The notes under the pieces: generated by a model
Told to the model about the DNA's origin: nothing
The model's input: the letters and a program-made list of their open reading frames with translations, nothing else
Databases searched by the model: none
Source of the DNA: Multifurca ochricompacta
Taxonomy: Eukaryota; Basidiomycota; Agaricomycetes; Russulales; Russulaceae
Reading direction: 5' to 3'
NCBI GenBank assembly: GCA_022496185.1
Contig: WTXG01000005.1
Location: 930,001 to 994,000, forward strand
DNA: 64,000 nucleotides
In this document: positions 46,152-58,400 of the stretch, piece after piece
Numbering within the stretch: the first letter of the stretch is position 1
Layout of the letters: each line of letters begins with the position of its first letter
Translations under genes and position numbers: made by a program

Positions 46152-47502
46152 TCAGCAAGATGTTTTAGGCGCGAAGGGAAACTTGAGTTTTCCAGATGAA
46201 TCATATATCCCGTATCCAGGTTCCTGGTTATCAGAGTAGATGTGCGCAAACCAACCGATGCCACCACCACGACATTCTTCAGGTCTTCGCAGTGTTCGTC
46301 TAGAAGAGTGTAATATGCCTAAGGTACGAGGTCGGTTTAGGAATACTAGACCACTGGAAGAATGAAATACTCACATGTTCGTTGAGGATGTCTGCAACGG
46401 CATTGGGGCTGTTAGGTTGGACGCCTTCTGAAACCACGGAGGGCCAGCCATTCTACGGAGATTTTGGCTATAGGTACCATGCACATCGCGATAACGCGTA
46501 CCTCATCAAAGTACATCTTCTTTCCCTTCCCGTGGTTGATAAACCAATTCAAGTCCCTGAGAACCAAAGGCCAAGCCATATCCCTGTGTAAGGTTGAGTG
46601 AAGACCCCCCAAAATCCAGGAGGAGACCTGCCTGTCGATGCGTCCTGAGCAAAAAATGGCAGCATGTGGATATTAATAAAGTCAAGAGCGTCAAGTACAT
46701 TCTGCGCTCCCCCATTCTCCTGATAACCGAATGCCAGCTCGCTCACTGTACTGGAATGCCTAGGCTAGACAACTTCTGTTTGGCGGCCAACACCTGCGCG
46801 GCAAGGTCATCGGGTGACAAAACAGAATCGAACAATGGCTCAGAGCCAAATTGGACCCCGCGTGTGACAAATTTGGCCTTTGGGTTTGAGTGAAGGGTTT
46901 CAAAAAGACTATCGCGCCGGCCAATCCACTGATTTGTGCCATCAAAGCCAAACTAGTCTCGAGATAAGGTTGAGGTCGAGTAATATCTAACTCGGTGGCT
47001 TACCCAGATAAGGGCGTGGACACCCAAGCCGTTATCCCAAGCCGCGGTGATGATGTCGTCATAGAACCCACTGCGATCGCATGCGCCGTATAAGCGAACG
47101 TATCTTGAATGGAACGTGTTGCGAATATCCGCGAATTCCTTTTGGAGCTGTGAGAGGCTTTGACCTGTGCGTAAAGTAAGTCGATACAAACGACACGAAG
47201 ATGACGAGCTCACAAGCAGTGACTTCGTAGCTAAAACCCAAGAAGGCAAACTCGCTGGTTGGGTCACACCACCAGCCTTCGGTACTTGCTGGAACCTTAG
47301 AAGGCGTCTCAAAACCAATAGCAGGGAAGCAATGGGAGCCAGGCCCCGAGCTGGGATGTGGTACGGAAGTCGGCTTGGGCGCAGCGGGCGGGAGAGACTG
47401 AGTAACATTAAGATGGGGATCATTGTGGACCCGTGAATCAGGAGGAAAAGGAGAAGCTAACACCAGTACAACTGGAAGGAAGGGCAGCAAGAAAAAGACC
47501 AT
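46152..47502 (-). CDS. secreted GH17 beta-1,3-glucanase-like protein
   Basis: Glycoside hydrolase family 17 enzymes cut or remodel fungal cell-wall beta-1,3-glucan. The start at 47502 gives a signal peptide (MVFFLLPFLPVVLVLASPFP), followed by a short Pro/Ser-rich linker. The barrel segments are WWCDPTSEFAFLGFSYEV, FADIRNTFHSRYVRLYGACD and GLGVHALIWV. Then come GVQFGSEPLFDSVLS (acid/base Glu region), GIPVTVSELAFGYQENGG, DALDFINIHMLPFFAQDAST and DENGWPSVVSEGVQ (nucleophile Glu across an intron). The end is QEPGYGIYDSSGKLKFPFA and a final Cys. Near 46260 one G seems missing (VVVVG/IGWFAH). Five or more short introns fit. Product location is the cell wall or medium. Confidence 0.88.
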
Positions 47503-48386
47503 GATTTCTTTGGACGCAAAGCCAGCCCGAAAGACGTGAGCCCTTAGAGTTATAAGGGGGACACATTGCACATATATATAACCAGACTGAAGCAAGTGAT
47601 AGATTCAAAACAGGACTGAGAAGGGTGCACATGGGAGAATGCGCTAAATTGCCTAACGGCAGAGGGGCGATTGGCGGGGCGGAAACGAAGCCATGCGGCC
47701 ACGGGGAGACAATTTGGCATATGGTTAGAGCTACGAGGGTTCGCACGATGTACCCCCTCTGGAAGATCAGAACGCAAAGCGAGTTGATTTGGGGAGTGTA
47801 GACTCGAGTTTTGGGCGGGAAGTGCGACTTGAGTATAAGTATAGACATGCCATTGACGAAAGCTCGGGAGCAGTAAAAGATAGAGATGGAAAGGCCTTAA
47901 GATGTTGTACAGTGAGAAATGAGAAAGAAACCAAGGTGGACCAGCGAAGAACATACGCCGCCGGGAAGCTAAGCTTAATGGATTGACGTTGGCTGTCGCT
48001 CTCTTAACCTCACTCACCAAGTCGTCCAATCTCGTCTCATCGGGCATCGCGGAAAAGTGTTCGGAAGGTTCTGAGCGACTGCCACAAGCCTCCGCAGATA
48101 GATTCAAAACAAAAATAAGTGTCTCGTTAATTCGTTAGTTACTCGTTAGTTACTATAATACTACTATAATAAGGAAGGTGGGTCGACTCCCAAAGGCGGA
48201 TCCTTTAGGCGTGTGTCTTTTCCCACCTTACTCTCTCAACTGCATGTGGGAACGTAAAGAGATCTGCCGACCTGCCGTAGGAAAAAAAGAACACAGGTTT
48301 CCCACATCAAACAGCGCTTCTGACAATTGAAGCAAGTTCATGTGGTCAGGTGGAGGTGTTCCATTCTGAAAGGACCGGTGCGTTAG
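47503..48386. other. spacer between two minus-strand genes
   Basis: This is the upstream region of the GH17 gene and the 3' flank of the gelsolin-repeat gene. One minus frame (about 47550-48107) is open for 185 codons, but it lacks an ATG at its head, a domain or helix pattern. I treat it as chance or untranslated leader. A TTAG/TTAC repeat lies near 48130-48155. Confidence 0.4.
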
Positions 48387-51300
48387 TCAGCTGAACTCAT
48401 GAAAGAAGTGGCCACGGACCATATACTCTTCATCGAGATCACGGAAATGTAAGCGAAAGTCCAAAGGTAGTTTTGAAGGAAGAATGAGGACGTGGACAGG
48501 CGGCGTAAATGGGCGGCGAGCTGCGTTCCGCGACGAAAGATCCTGCAAGTACGTGAATGGGTTGTACGTGTAATAGAAGAGTCGGCGCACTCTAGCGGTA
48601 AACAGAGCTAGGCGAATGTCCTGCCTCGAGCTACGCGCCGCCGTGCCGACTAGGACGAATAACTCCCAGATGCAGTCAACAAGGTACACAGACAAGTTGA
48701 CATTCGGTTGTGTGGAAAAGGCTGGAACGCTTACGAGCTATATTGGTGGTCAGTCCTCGAAGTTTGTCATCGAGAAATTTCTTACAGGGGGGGCGGACGA
48801 AGCGTTCACGCGCCAAATTCGAGGCACAATACCCTCCGAGTTTGGTCTCCACTTCCAATAATCGGCGTTGGCGTAGTCAGCGTCGCCAAGCATCATCCAG
48901 AACATTTCGTTATCGTCGGACACTCCTTCAACGAGTTCCACAGGAGGTGATCCTTCCTCAGCGAGAGACTGGGCATATTCAAGAGCAGCTTGACGTTCTT
49001 TAGGAAGTGACCCTTTCCCATGCCAGACGAAAGAGGTACCAAGCAAAGTCAAGCAATAGCTAAAGGCAGAGCAGAGGTTTGAGACATGCTTCAGCAAGTG
49101 TCAGCCCACCTTTCGAAGGTCTTTTTCCAGTAGCGGTGCACATACCAGGTCGTACTCGTCGATGAATACATTGCCATGCACTAAGCGGACCTGGTGCATG
49201 GTAGTATTCTCTGCACTCCAGTGAGAGCGTGTGCCCTCGATTCATTGATGGTTCGTAAGCCAACAGTACCCCTAAGTGCACTTTGCTACCTTACCTGTCG
49301 AATGGTGAGTCTTCCACCGAGGGCATGCACTAACTCTGGTGGTTCACACCCTTGGTGCACAAGGCGCAGCTTGGTTCCGTAATGCCGTGCCATATCTTTC
49401 AACTTGCGCTCCTCGCGCTCACCGATCTGGCCACGCCGGCCCTCCCAACTCCACAGGGTCGTTTCGACGAGGCCCGTGGATTTAGTCTTAAACCGGTTCA
49501 CGATCACCAAGATCTCCGAGTCATAAAATACAGCTGTATCACAGTTCACGCTAGTGGCAGTAGCGCCGGCCACAGATAGAACATCGACGGAAATGCTGGA
49601 GACATCCAAGTTGTGTTGATAATCAAAGGGAGGCAAGAGGAGTTCGTCCAGGTCAACGAACGGAAGAGGTTCGGTCTCGTGGGCTGCGATACATACTCAG
49701 AAAACCTAACTACAGGAATCAGCTTCACTTACGTATCTCAACAGAAGTATCGTCAACTTGACCAAGGGATATACACTGTGGTCCCACGTCCGGGGCTTGC
49801 GCGACTGTGTGTTCTTCGAGTAGCGCAGGGATCCCGAACGCTGAGTACTTGTCAAAACTCGATTTGCGTTTTTCCATCGGTGGTACATGATGTTCTGTCT
49901 GTCGTGGCTTAATAATCGTGGCTGAACTTTTACTTACAGCTTCTGACTCGGTAGATACTTGTGCCTCCTCCAATGCCCGTGCAACGTCCATGACCAACGC
50001 CCTAGATCCCGTGCTCGGGATTCGGCTTTGACGACGCGGAGAACGGGGAGATGCTGATGAAGGCTGCGTCTCCGATGACCTCTGTGATGGTGGCAAGGGT
50101 ATTAACAGGCTAGGAAGAGAATATGCACCCGCTAACTCAACAAGGGAAGGCTTTTCCTGGACGTTGGGGACAGCAGATTCAGGCAACGCCTGTTCATTCC
50201 ACCGATCGGAAATGCTATGTTTAGGTATGTCAGGCTTGGCAATAGGTTGGAAAGTGCTAAATGGAATCAATGGATCGGTATGTGAAGGTGCGACAAACGC
50301 GCGTGTGGAATGCACAGGAATGCGAGTTGGAGCAGGTTGAAGTGAAACTCCTTGGGCTGCCACACTCCGAGTTGGTGATCTAACGGTCGGTGAATCGGGG
50401 GTAAGCACCTTCGAGTTCGAGGTTCCTGTCTCAAGTAACGATTGACCCCTGCCCGTGTGTTTCCGACTCGCCTTCTTTGGCTTAGGCCGGCCCTTTGTGA
50501 GCTATCAGAAGACATACACGTCCCACACCATACGCACCCACACACGCAGAGAAAAGTAAACAATGTATCAAAAAAAAGTAGCAATTAATCATTGTCAAGC
50601 GATATGGTGCCACTAGGGACGTACATGGACCAAAGGTCTGCCTGATGGCGCAGGAAAGCCCGCCACACCATTCCGCCGCCCATCTCCGCCCACACCCACC
50701 CCTGTATGACCCAGCTCGTCCATATCATGTGTAGCTGTGCTACCAACAGCTGACGGGTGTGAGTGAGGCGTGGCAGGCCGCGAATGGGAGTGAGAATGGC
50801 CGGTGGCAGGGTCGTCACCTGTCTTCATCGGTTTGATATATGAGAACATTGTGGAAGAAGAGCCGATGCCATGGCCTCCCGGTGACGCTGGTGGGGGTGT
50901 GGACGGGCGAGAGGGTGTTGATAGAGCGGGCAATGAAGGCACTTTGCGAACGGAGCGACCGGTATTTTGGGGCTCCAGCGTTCTGGAAGACCGCCCCGTG
51001 AGATGAGTCTCGGCAGCACGCACAGAACGGCCTGTGTTCTGGTGTTCCAGGGCACGAGAAAGGCGTTCGCTTTCGGGCGGTTCTGACTTTGGCGGCTCTG
51101 ACTTTGGCGGTTCTAACGTCGTCCATGACTTGCGCTGGGAAACGCTCTTCTGTCCCGAAAGGGGAGCGCCACCAGGTGCCCATGACTTGCGAGAGTTTAT
51201 CACTGGAGGAGCAGTTTCAGGATGCAAAGATGATGACGATTCAGGCTTCCATCGACTGGCGACAAGCGATGAGCGCTTAGCAGGGCCGACTCTCCCTACC

Positions 51301-52691
51301 TCGAACATAGTGGAATCTACTGCAGCCGCTTCTAGAGCGCTGCTCGCCTTTACCATAGATTGTACGAACCCCCGACCCTTAAGCCGACTGATACTGGGTG
51401 TTGGATCTTTCCCTGTTGGCGGTGGGAGCGAGGGCGCACGATGTTGTGGGGCAAGGGGTGCACCCTTCGGCGTAGAAGCATCCGGGCGAGGGAGAGAGGG
51501 TGTGGACGCAGAAAATGCGGGAAGTTTGACACTGAATAATGGAGAGGAGGCGTTTTCAATCGCGGATTTCTTAGGGGCTATGAATGCGGGTGTAGAAGTC
51601 TTGGATGAAGAGCTAATAGGCGACTTTGATGGAGATGAGCGCGTCTCCAAATTTGGATTACGAAGGGAAATGGGGGTCCGGGGAGAGACTGGACGAGATT
51701 GCGACTGTGATATTAAAAGCGGAAGTTTCGCACCAAGTGTAGGATGGGCCCCAGCGGGCGTGCTTACGGTGCGTGGCCGGGAGGTATCAAGCTCGAAGGA
51801 AGGTTTGGCGGCATGTGGCGAGGCTGCCTGTTCAACGTGCTGCATGTATCGCTTCAGGGCTGTAGATGCGGCGCTTGAGCGCGGTTGACGAGACGACTCT
51901 TTCCCAAGGAGGTGATCTCCAGCCGACGCCGGAACGGGTACTGCATTCAACGAAACTATTTCGTCCTTCGCGGCAAAAGGGCGATCTTGAGTAGACGCGG
52001 TGGGAACTGGTGCGTAGTACTCTGGGTCTGGACTAGGAGAAACCGCTCTATGCTCTTGGGAAGTAAGCCGAGGCATCGCGATGCCTCCGCGCCGAAATAC
52101 GGGGTGGGGGGCAGACGAAGAATTGATGTTCCGCTGTTCAAATAACGTTGGGTCGGTGACATCCTGCTGGGGCGCATGCCTATTCAGTCGGGGACCTGTG
52201 GCGCGACCACCAATGAAGGTCGCAAGGGACGTGGGTGTAGGCAGAGATGAGGAAGAAGAGGGAATGATCTGAGGGCGGGGGTGAGATTTGCCAACGAGCT
52301 TCTGGAGTGCTTCAGCTCGCTGATGATGACGATCAGAGATTGGTGTTTCCTCCCCAGGAGCTTCAGAGGGATGCGGGGCAGTTGACGACGTATATGAGCC
52401 TATCGTGTACGCGAATAGTCCGGGTCAATCCATCTGTAAGACGCTGACTGGTAAAAGAGGGGGCATACCAGGAGCGGGATCAAGCGAAGGGCGGGCATAG
52501 CCAGTACTACGACCAACTCGAGCGAGACGGGAAGCAGCAATCTCTTGCTCAAGCTTTCGATGCTCCTCCTCCTCATCTGCATCAACCTGACGCTGTAGCG
52601 CCCGGATCTTCTGTGCCCATTCCGCAAGGCCCTGTTCCCCAGGTTTCCGCATGCCGAAATGATGAGATGAAGGGCTTGCTGGGAGTTCCAT
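48387..52691 (-). CDS. gelsolin-repeat protein with DUF4045-like head
   Basis: A long protein of over 1,200 residues begins at 52691 with MELPASPSSHHFGMRKPGEQ. A helical, Glu-rich segment follows (GLAEWAQKIRALQRQVDADE), resembling the start of fungal DUF4045 proteins. Some 700 residues of Ser/Pro/Thr/Arg-rich disordered sequence come next (exons about 52076-50613 and 50408-49920), with PKSEPPKSEPPESE and repeated NTGRSVR units. The C-terminal third has gelsolin repeats: DTAVFYDSEILVIVNRFKTK, GTSFVWHGKGSLPKERQAAL, DNEMFWMMLGDADYA and a final VYLVDCIWELFVLVGTAARS with SSRQDIRLAL. Gelsolin repeats bind actin and calcium, so a cortical actin role is inferred. The exon chain in the repeat part was not fully worked out. 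Confidence 0.82.
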
Positions 52692-53890
52692 GTTGGCGTG
52701 AGTGTAGGGTTCGTCTCAAATAGTTCAAGTTACAATGTAAGGGGAAGAAAGGAAAATGAAGCATCAAACGAAAGAGAAGAAACAGCGAGCTGGAACGAGG
52801 CAACCCCCTCTACTTGGGTGCCACAGAAGCCGCGACCAAATTTAGTAATCTTTGAATTATTTGAATGTACTATAACTGTACTACAACATATATAGTAACT
52901 ACTTGTAACTACAGTAAACGGCAGCTGTAGAATCTAGAATCGTGGCAGTCTAGATGATAATAATGGCATAAGTCGCCTTGGTGCAGTTGTTATTATTGCA
53001 TGTTGCATTTGCGGTAGGAAGACTGCCTGTGCCTGTCAATATTTGAGGTACAAGCGAGGATATTTGTGTCAATCCTAAGCATGCTTATTCTTTTTGGATA
53101 TCATAGAATACCTCGACAGCACAAAGCAGATTAGATTTGTCATTGAGAGGGAAGTATTTCAACGTCATAGAGGGGTGAATAAGGGGGGAAAGACCTACTC
53201 TTTCAGACACGCGATCCGCCGCACGAGTGGAGAATACTCTTGCACGGACTCTGTAGTAATAGTCGGTACACTCTCGTTTGCGCCAAGCGCCAAGCAACGA
53301 AAGGTCAGACGAGCATCCATCCCCACATGGTGTCTGTCACGAAGGAAGGCAGTAAGTGTTTGATTCTGCATGCGTCCTTGGAGCATAGATAGGCCCGTCA
53401 ACAAGGAGAAAATGGAGCCGACAACAGATGAATTCGGACTTGCGAGGAAAATTGGAAGAAATTCTGTCGGATTTAGGCATCGAGCATCAGAACATCAGAA
53501 AAAGCAATCCCAGCAACATTAAACCACTAAGCCAGAGAAAATTAGACAGTTGAGGGGACGCAGTGGTGGGTAATGAACAAACAATGATGGCCGTGCAAAG
53601 GCGGGGACGATTTCTGGGGTGGCCGGGATTGCGATGAGAACATCGAACGAGGAGGTGTAGATGAGTTGTGAGAATGGGAGTGACGTGACAGCTGATTGTG
53701 ACAGTAACGAGTGACATCCCAAAACTGGGCATAAGTTATCTCTTCTTGTAGTCGTCGTTCGTGGTTCCTAATTAACTTAATAAAACGCGCATATATTTGC
53801 ATTTGGTTGGACTTGGACTGGACTCAGACTTACACCACCAAGTCAAGCGACTTTCAGCAAGCAGCAAGCAACGCAACAATCAGTCACCCG
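52692..53890. other. divergent intergenic region, no gene seen
   Basis: These 1.2 kb separate two divergent genes. Short frames lack coding character. AT-rich patches occur near 52850-52910 and 53760-53790. Confidence 0.45.
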
Positions 53891-55198
53891 ATGGATACAA
53901 AATCAATAAATCGTATGTAGCTTGGTGTTGTCCTACCGAGCTACCGAGCAATCCAAACAATCATTCATCAACTTTCAGATGACTTCACATCTCCTCATGA
54001 GCCAGGATTTCCCTCCTTTTCGAGTGATCTGACCCTATACCTGCGACTATCAAGTCCAGTGATAGACCATAGTAGATCGCATCATGCGCAACAAGCCTCA
54101 GCGCACCTTGGGGCTAGCAGTGATAAAGAGAATGCCTCACCGATTTTCTCAAGCACTAACGGGCATCACATAGCGGCGCAGGGAGTAGCTTTAACCCCTT
54201 CATTGCCTGCCTCCGCCTCTCATTCACGTCAACTGGATTCCGTCATCCTATTTGGCTTACCCCCCCTGCGGAATCTTCTTGGTATATCCCTTTGCGGACA
54301 ATCTATCACTTTCGACCTTGAAACTCTCGATAACGACCCGAACTCGATAATTGAGCTGCTCAGTGCTACATCAAGCGATCGCGATAAATGGATGATCGTA
54401 GGTGCGTTCTACAGGCGCAAGGGAAATATCCACGCCGCTCTGACTGTAGTCACGACCATGGTAAAAGGTCAGTAGTAAGAGCGATCGTCTTACCTCACAC
54501 CTCTGACAACTACTCCAGTGCTGACTGATCTGGGTCTCAAGGAATGCGACATGAGACCCGCCTTCTTGATGCTCTCTAGCTGTCACACTGAATTATGGAA
54601 GCAAGCACGTTCCCCAGACGGCTCCGAGACAGAATTATCGGCTGCACATCTCGACAAGTCTCGCCGATGGCTGCAGCTTGTCTATGGTCCACTGAACCCC
54701 GAACCCACGTCTGAAGGTAGTTCCGAAGGGCTCGATCCAGCTGACATCGCGCTGGGGCAGGCCTATGACGTTTCCATCTCATCTGTCCACGAGCGCACGG
54801 CATCCAGCAAGTCCCAGAGAACAGATATAGAGCGTGAGATACAAGTCCTGCGCCACAACCAGGCACTCCACGTTAAAGAACTCGCTAACACGCAGCAAGC
54901 AAAGCGGCGCCTCGAGCACGAAGCCACCAACGAACGTGCAAGACGGCGACGGCTTGAGCGGGTGTTGCGTGACTTTGAAACCAACCTCGTCAAGGCGCAG
55001 AGGCGAGCTGACGAGGCTCATGCGCTTGTACGTATGGAAGCCAACATGCGGAGGCGCTGCGAGAATACGATCATTGAAGAACGAGCAAAGTGCAGAACAT
55101 TGGAGGAGTATCTCCAGAAGCAGGCCCAGGATGCGAAGCCGCTACTCCAGGAGCTCGCCGGGTTATTTCACAAAGGGAGAGGTATAGACAAAAAGTGA
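53891..55198 (+). CDS. unrecognised protein with C-terminal coiled coil
   Basis: Three exons (53891-53912, 53979-54467, 54519-55198) encode 396 residues; the introns (gtatgt...tttcag and gtcagt...ctccag) keep phase. The N-terminal 90 residues are Ser/His-rich and disordered. A compact helical part follows, with GLPPLRNLLGISLCGQSI and DRDKWMIVGAFYRRKGNIHA. The pattern MVKVLTDLGLKECDMRPAFL suggests TPR-like helices. From residue about 270, a 110-residue coiled coil rich in Glu, Arg and Lys (QRTDIEREIQVLRHNQALHV; RARRRRLERVLRDFETNLVK) runs nearly to the end. No enzymatic motif or membrane segment is present. I do not know the family; comparable basidiomycete proteins are annotated as hypothetical. 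Confidence 0.85.
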
Positions 55199-55483
55199 TG
55201 CTTTTATCGGCCTCGCCTCCAGAGCGTCGCACGCGCAGGCGGTAATGACTTAGGAGCTGCAGTCCTGATGGTTGCCTGTGTCTCTCGGCAGATAATGGAT
55301 AATATAGCGACTCTTCTCTGATTTCTGGTTGCTTCCTTGATCCGGCCGACGTCATCCTGTACTCTCATTGATGTTTCAGAGCACCATATAATGTATTTCT
55401 GGCGAAGAAAATGAAAACAGTTTCCTTTGGGACGTATCACGTTCACCACTGACACCCCACTATGTGACACCCCACTTCCCAGG

Positions 55484-58400
55484 TCAGAAGAAGTCGACAA
55501 CACCACGGGCGGGCAAAATGACAGCGACGACCTTACTCTCGAGTGATAGTAGATCACCCCCCTGCGTCGCTACTAGGTCCAACGTATTATTATCCCTATT
55601 GCCACTCAGGAGCTTCTTGAGATTGGTGGAGGCCAGAGCAATGGCTTGCGATCTGGAAATGCGCCCACCAGCTTCTAAAGCAATCTGGAAATATACCATA
55701 TAAGATGATGGCATCAAATTCGAAGCGGAGAGGACCGCACCCAACCAAGGTCGAAGCGTGTCGCAGCCGCGCTCGAAGGTTCCTCAATACCGACGCCTAC
55801 GGTCACGTTATGTGCCAGCAACTTCAATACCGCGCTCTCTGAGGACAGAGGCGGGCCTGGCAATCTGGGGAAAGATCGTGGTCAGCATTGCAACTGACGC
55901 AAGCAAAGCAGCGCCATGCGCTACAGCTCACATGCGTCGCTGTTCCCAGGTCCCCGGGAAGGGCCGTGGGCGTGTCAAGATGACACCCACGCCAGCTTCC
56001 GCGAGCTCTGATGCGAGTAGGTGGGCTTCGGTTGCGCCGGTAATGGTCATACGGAGCGGAAGCCCGGTATTCGCCTCAAACTCGCGCTTTAGTTCTACAA
56101 GCGTCGCGATGACATCAGCGCTGTGCGTTTCAACGACGAGCGGAATGTGGCCCTGATATACTGATTAAGCGAAGTGTGATAAATCTTTTGAGCGTGCGAT
56201 GGTCACGCACGCGGACTGCATCTAACAAGTGTGCAGAAACGCCATTATGTTGTGCGTGTGCAGTAAAAAGCCATTGACGCAGTACCGCGATCTGCGTGCT
56301 CACGCTTGGTTTCCTGGATCTTTGCAATATGGAAACATGTAAGCCCGTTACTTCCTGGTTGACAGCGCCGTTCTCAAGTTTGTGACGAGCGCCGAGCGAA
56401 AATTCCACCCCGAGACCGCCGACGAAGCCAGTGTGACTAGGGGCGACAATTGCACGTGTGACCCCCGCACGGTAGGCCAATCTGAAGGCGAAATGTATGG
56501 TTGTGAGCACTCGTGACAGCTCGAGCAAATTATATAACGGACAGTGCATCACGACCGGCAAATTGCAACCCGTCAACGGCGCGGACGAGGAGTTGCTCGA
56601 CGGTCGGAGTGGTAGAAACGGAGAGGGGATCGGGAACGGCCCCATCACCTGTGGAGACTTCGCCTTGTATTTCCGAGACGCCCAGAGCGGATCCATATGA
56701 TACCAGACTAGGGCTAATCGAACCACCTTTCAGATCAATGATGCGCACATGGCGGCCACGGCCATCCGCCAATTCAGCGATGGAGCAAGAAGTCTCTGAG
56801 CCGGAGCATGCAATGCTACCGTTACGCACCATCACGACACCAGAGTCGATGTTCTGGGTCGCAAATACATCGCGAATACGATCACCCGGCACGAAAAAAT
56901 TCTTCACGTTCTTGAACAGTACATCGCCAACGTAAGACTCATCTGGCAGAAGTGGAGGAAGCCCCTCGTATTCGATTGCCGCGGTAGCCTCTCGATCAAA
57001 ATTTGGAACCTTTGGTACGTTCTGCAACGAGTTAGGCTTGTCAACAACGTAAGGAAGCTCGAGCTGGGAGATGCCGTCAATGTAAACTTGCGAGGGCGTG
57101 GCGCCAAGAGCAAGGGGATGACTATCCCATACGACAAGATCTAGAGTATTCATACATTTTTCCCGTAGTGAGGAATAGACGACGGTTTAAAGCGTACCTG
57201 CATCCCACCCTAGAATATGCGCAAAGCAGAGTTATCGACTGGTCAGATATAAACACAAAGGGACATCCACACCCTCTTTGATGTGCCCGATACGATGACC
57301 TAAGCCAACCACTTGGGCAGGCTGAGTTGTCACGGCACCCAGTGCAAGGTTTTCAGGCAAGCCGTAATAATGAGCTTGTTGGGCATCAAACAATAGGTAC
57401 CTAGAGTTCGACACCGGGTGGTCGCTCTACGACAACTAAATGTCACAGTCGATATGAAATTTCCGGGCGTACCTTAAGAACAACTTGAATTCCGTTTTCC
57501 GCCAAGATCCGTGGGGCAAATTCGGAGCCACGGTATGCCTCTCGTTTGTATCTGGAGAAGAGAATTTAGAGAGCTATCATCAAACTCGAACTAGGATAAA
57601 AAGAACCTTGCATGCGTTGCGAAGATAGCGGCAGCGGGTGGAGAGCCTGCAGTGAGACCATGGGCCAACGGCAAGGTACTGCAGTCTGATGAAGTATGAA
57701 ATACCGTATGCTCTTTTCAACACATCCGGAACGAGGTAGGCTTCGTGAGCATGGTGCACAGCGGCAATAGAAAATTTAAATTCATTTGAAAGCTGTCAAA
57801 GACGGTGGTGCTAGAAAGGTAAGATCTTCAGGCCTCAGATATAAAGACCCTTACTCGGATCAGGTCATCCAGGTCCACCGCTTCGTAACAATGCGTTTGT
57901 ACCTGTGTTATCCCTCATCTAAGTGGTAATGAATAGAACAATGGGGTGACACACCCTAACTCTCCCACGCAATACGTCGACCAAGGCCTCCCATTTCAAG
58001 TCTTCAGGGAACTCCCCAAGGTCTCTCCATTGAGCGGAAAGCGCCTTCTTGCAATACACATCCTGCTTCTCTTTAATTTGACGAGCCCGATCATACCTAT
58101 CGGTACGACTTTGGTGTATAACACGGGAGGGCCGAATGATATACTCACGCCTGGCGGAATGCCCAAAACGTGTCCATTCGCGTCCCACTGTACACGCGGC
58201 CTAACCATAGACCAGATAAGACATTAATATTTGCTGTCTAGTACGTTAACGCACTCGGGTTCTCGCCTAATGTTACGTTTGACAAGGGAGTTACTGCATG
58301 ACATAGATGAGAACGCACCGCAAGCGTGTCTAGGGTGATACGTTCACATCAAGGCCTATCATTGCAAAGGTGTACTCACTTTATTTGCCTCCATGGAACG

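Noticed and set aside
12400..46262. RIP-like mutation or mass pseudogenisation as the cause of the frame changes
   Set aside because: RIP makes C-to-T changes, not deletions, and catalytic residues, splice sites and reading frames between the shifts are well kept.
47550..48107. 185-codon minus frame upstream of the GH17 gene
   Set aside because: It opens without an ATG, has no domain or exon partner and covers the place where the GH17 promoter and leader should be.
51034..51888. 284-codon plus-strand open frame
   Set aside because: It lies antisense to the Ser/Pro-rich head of the gelsolin-repeat gene; its Gly/Ser/Arg mix is what the reverse strand of such sequence gives.
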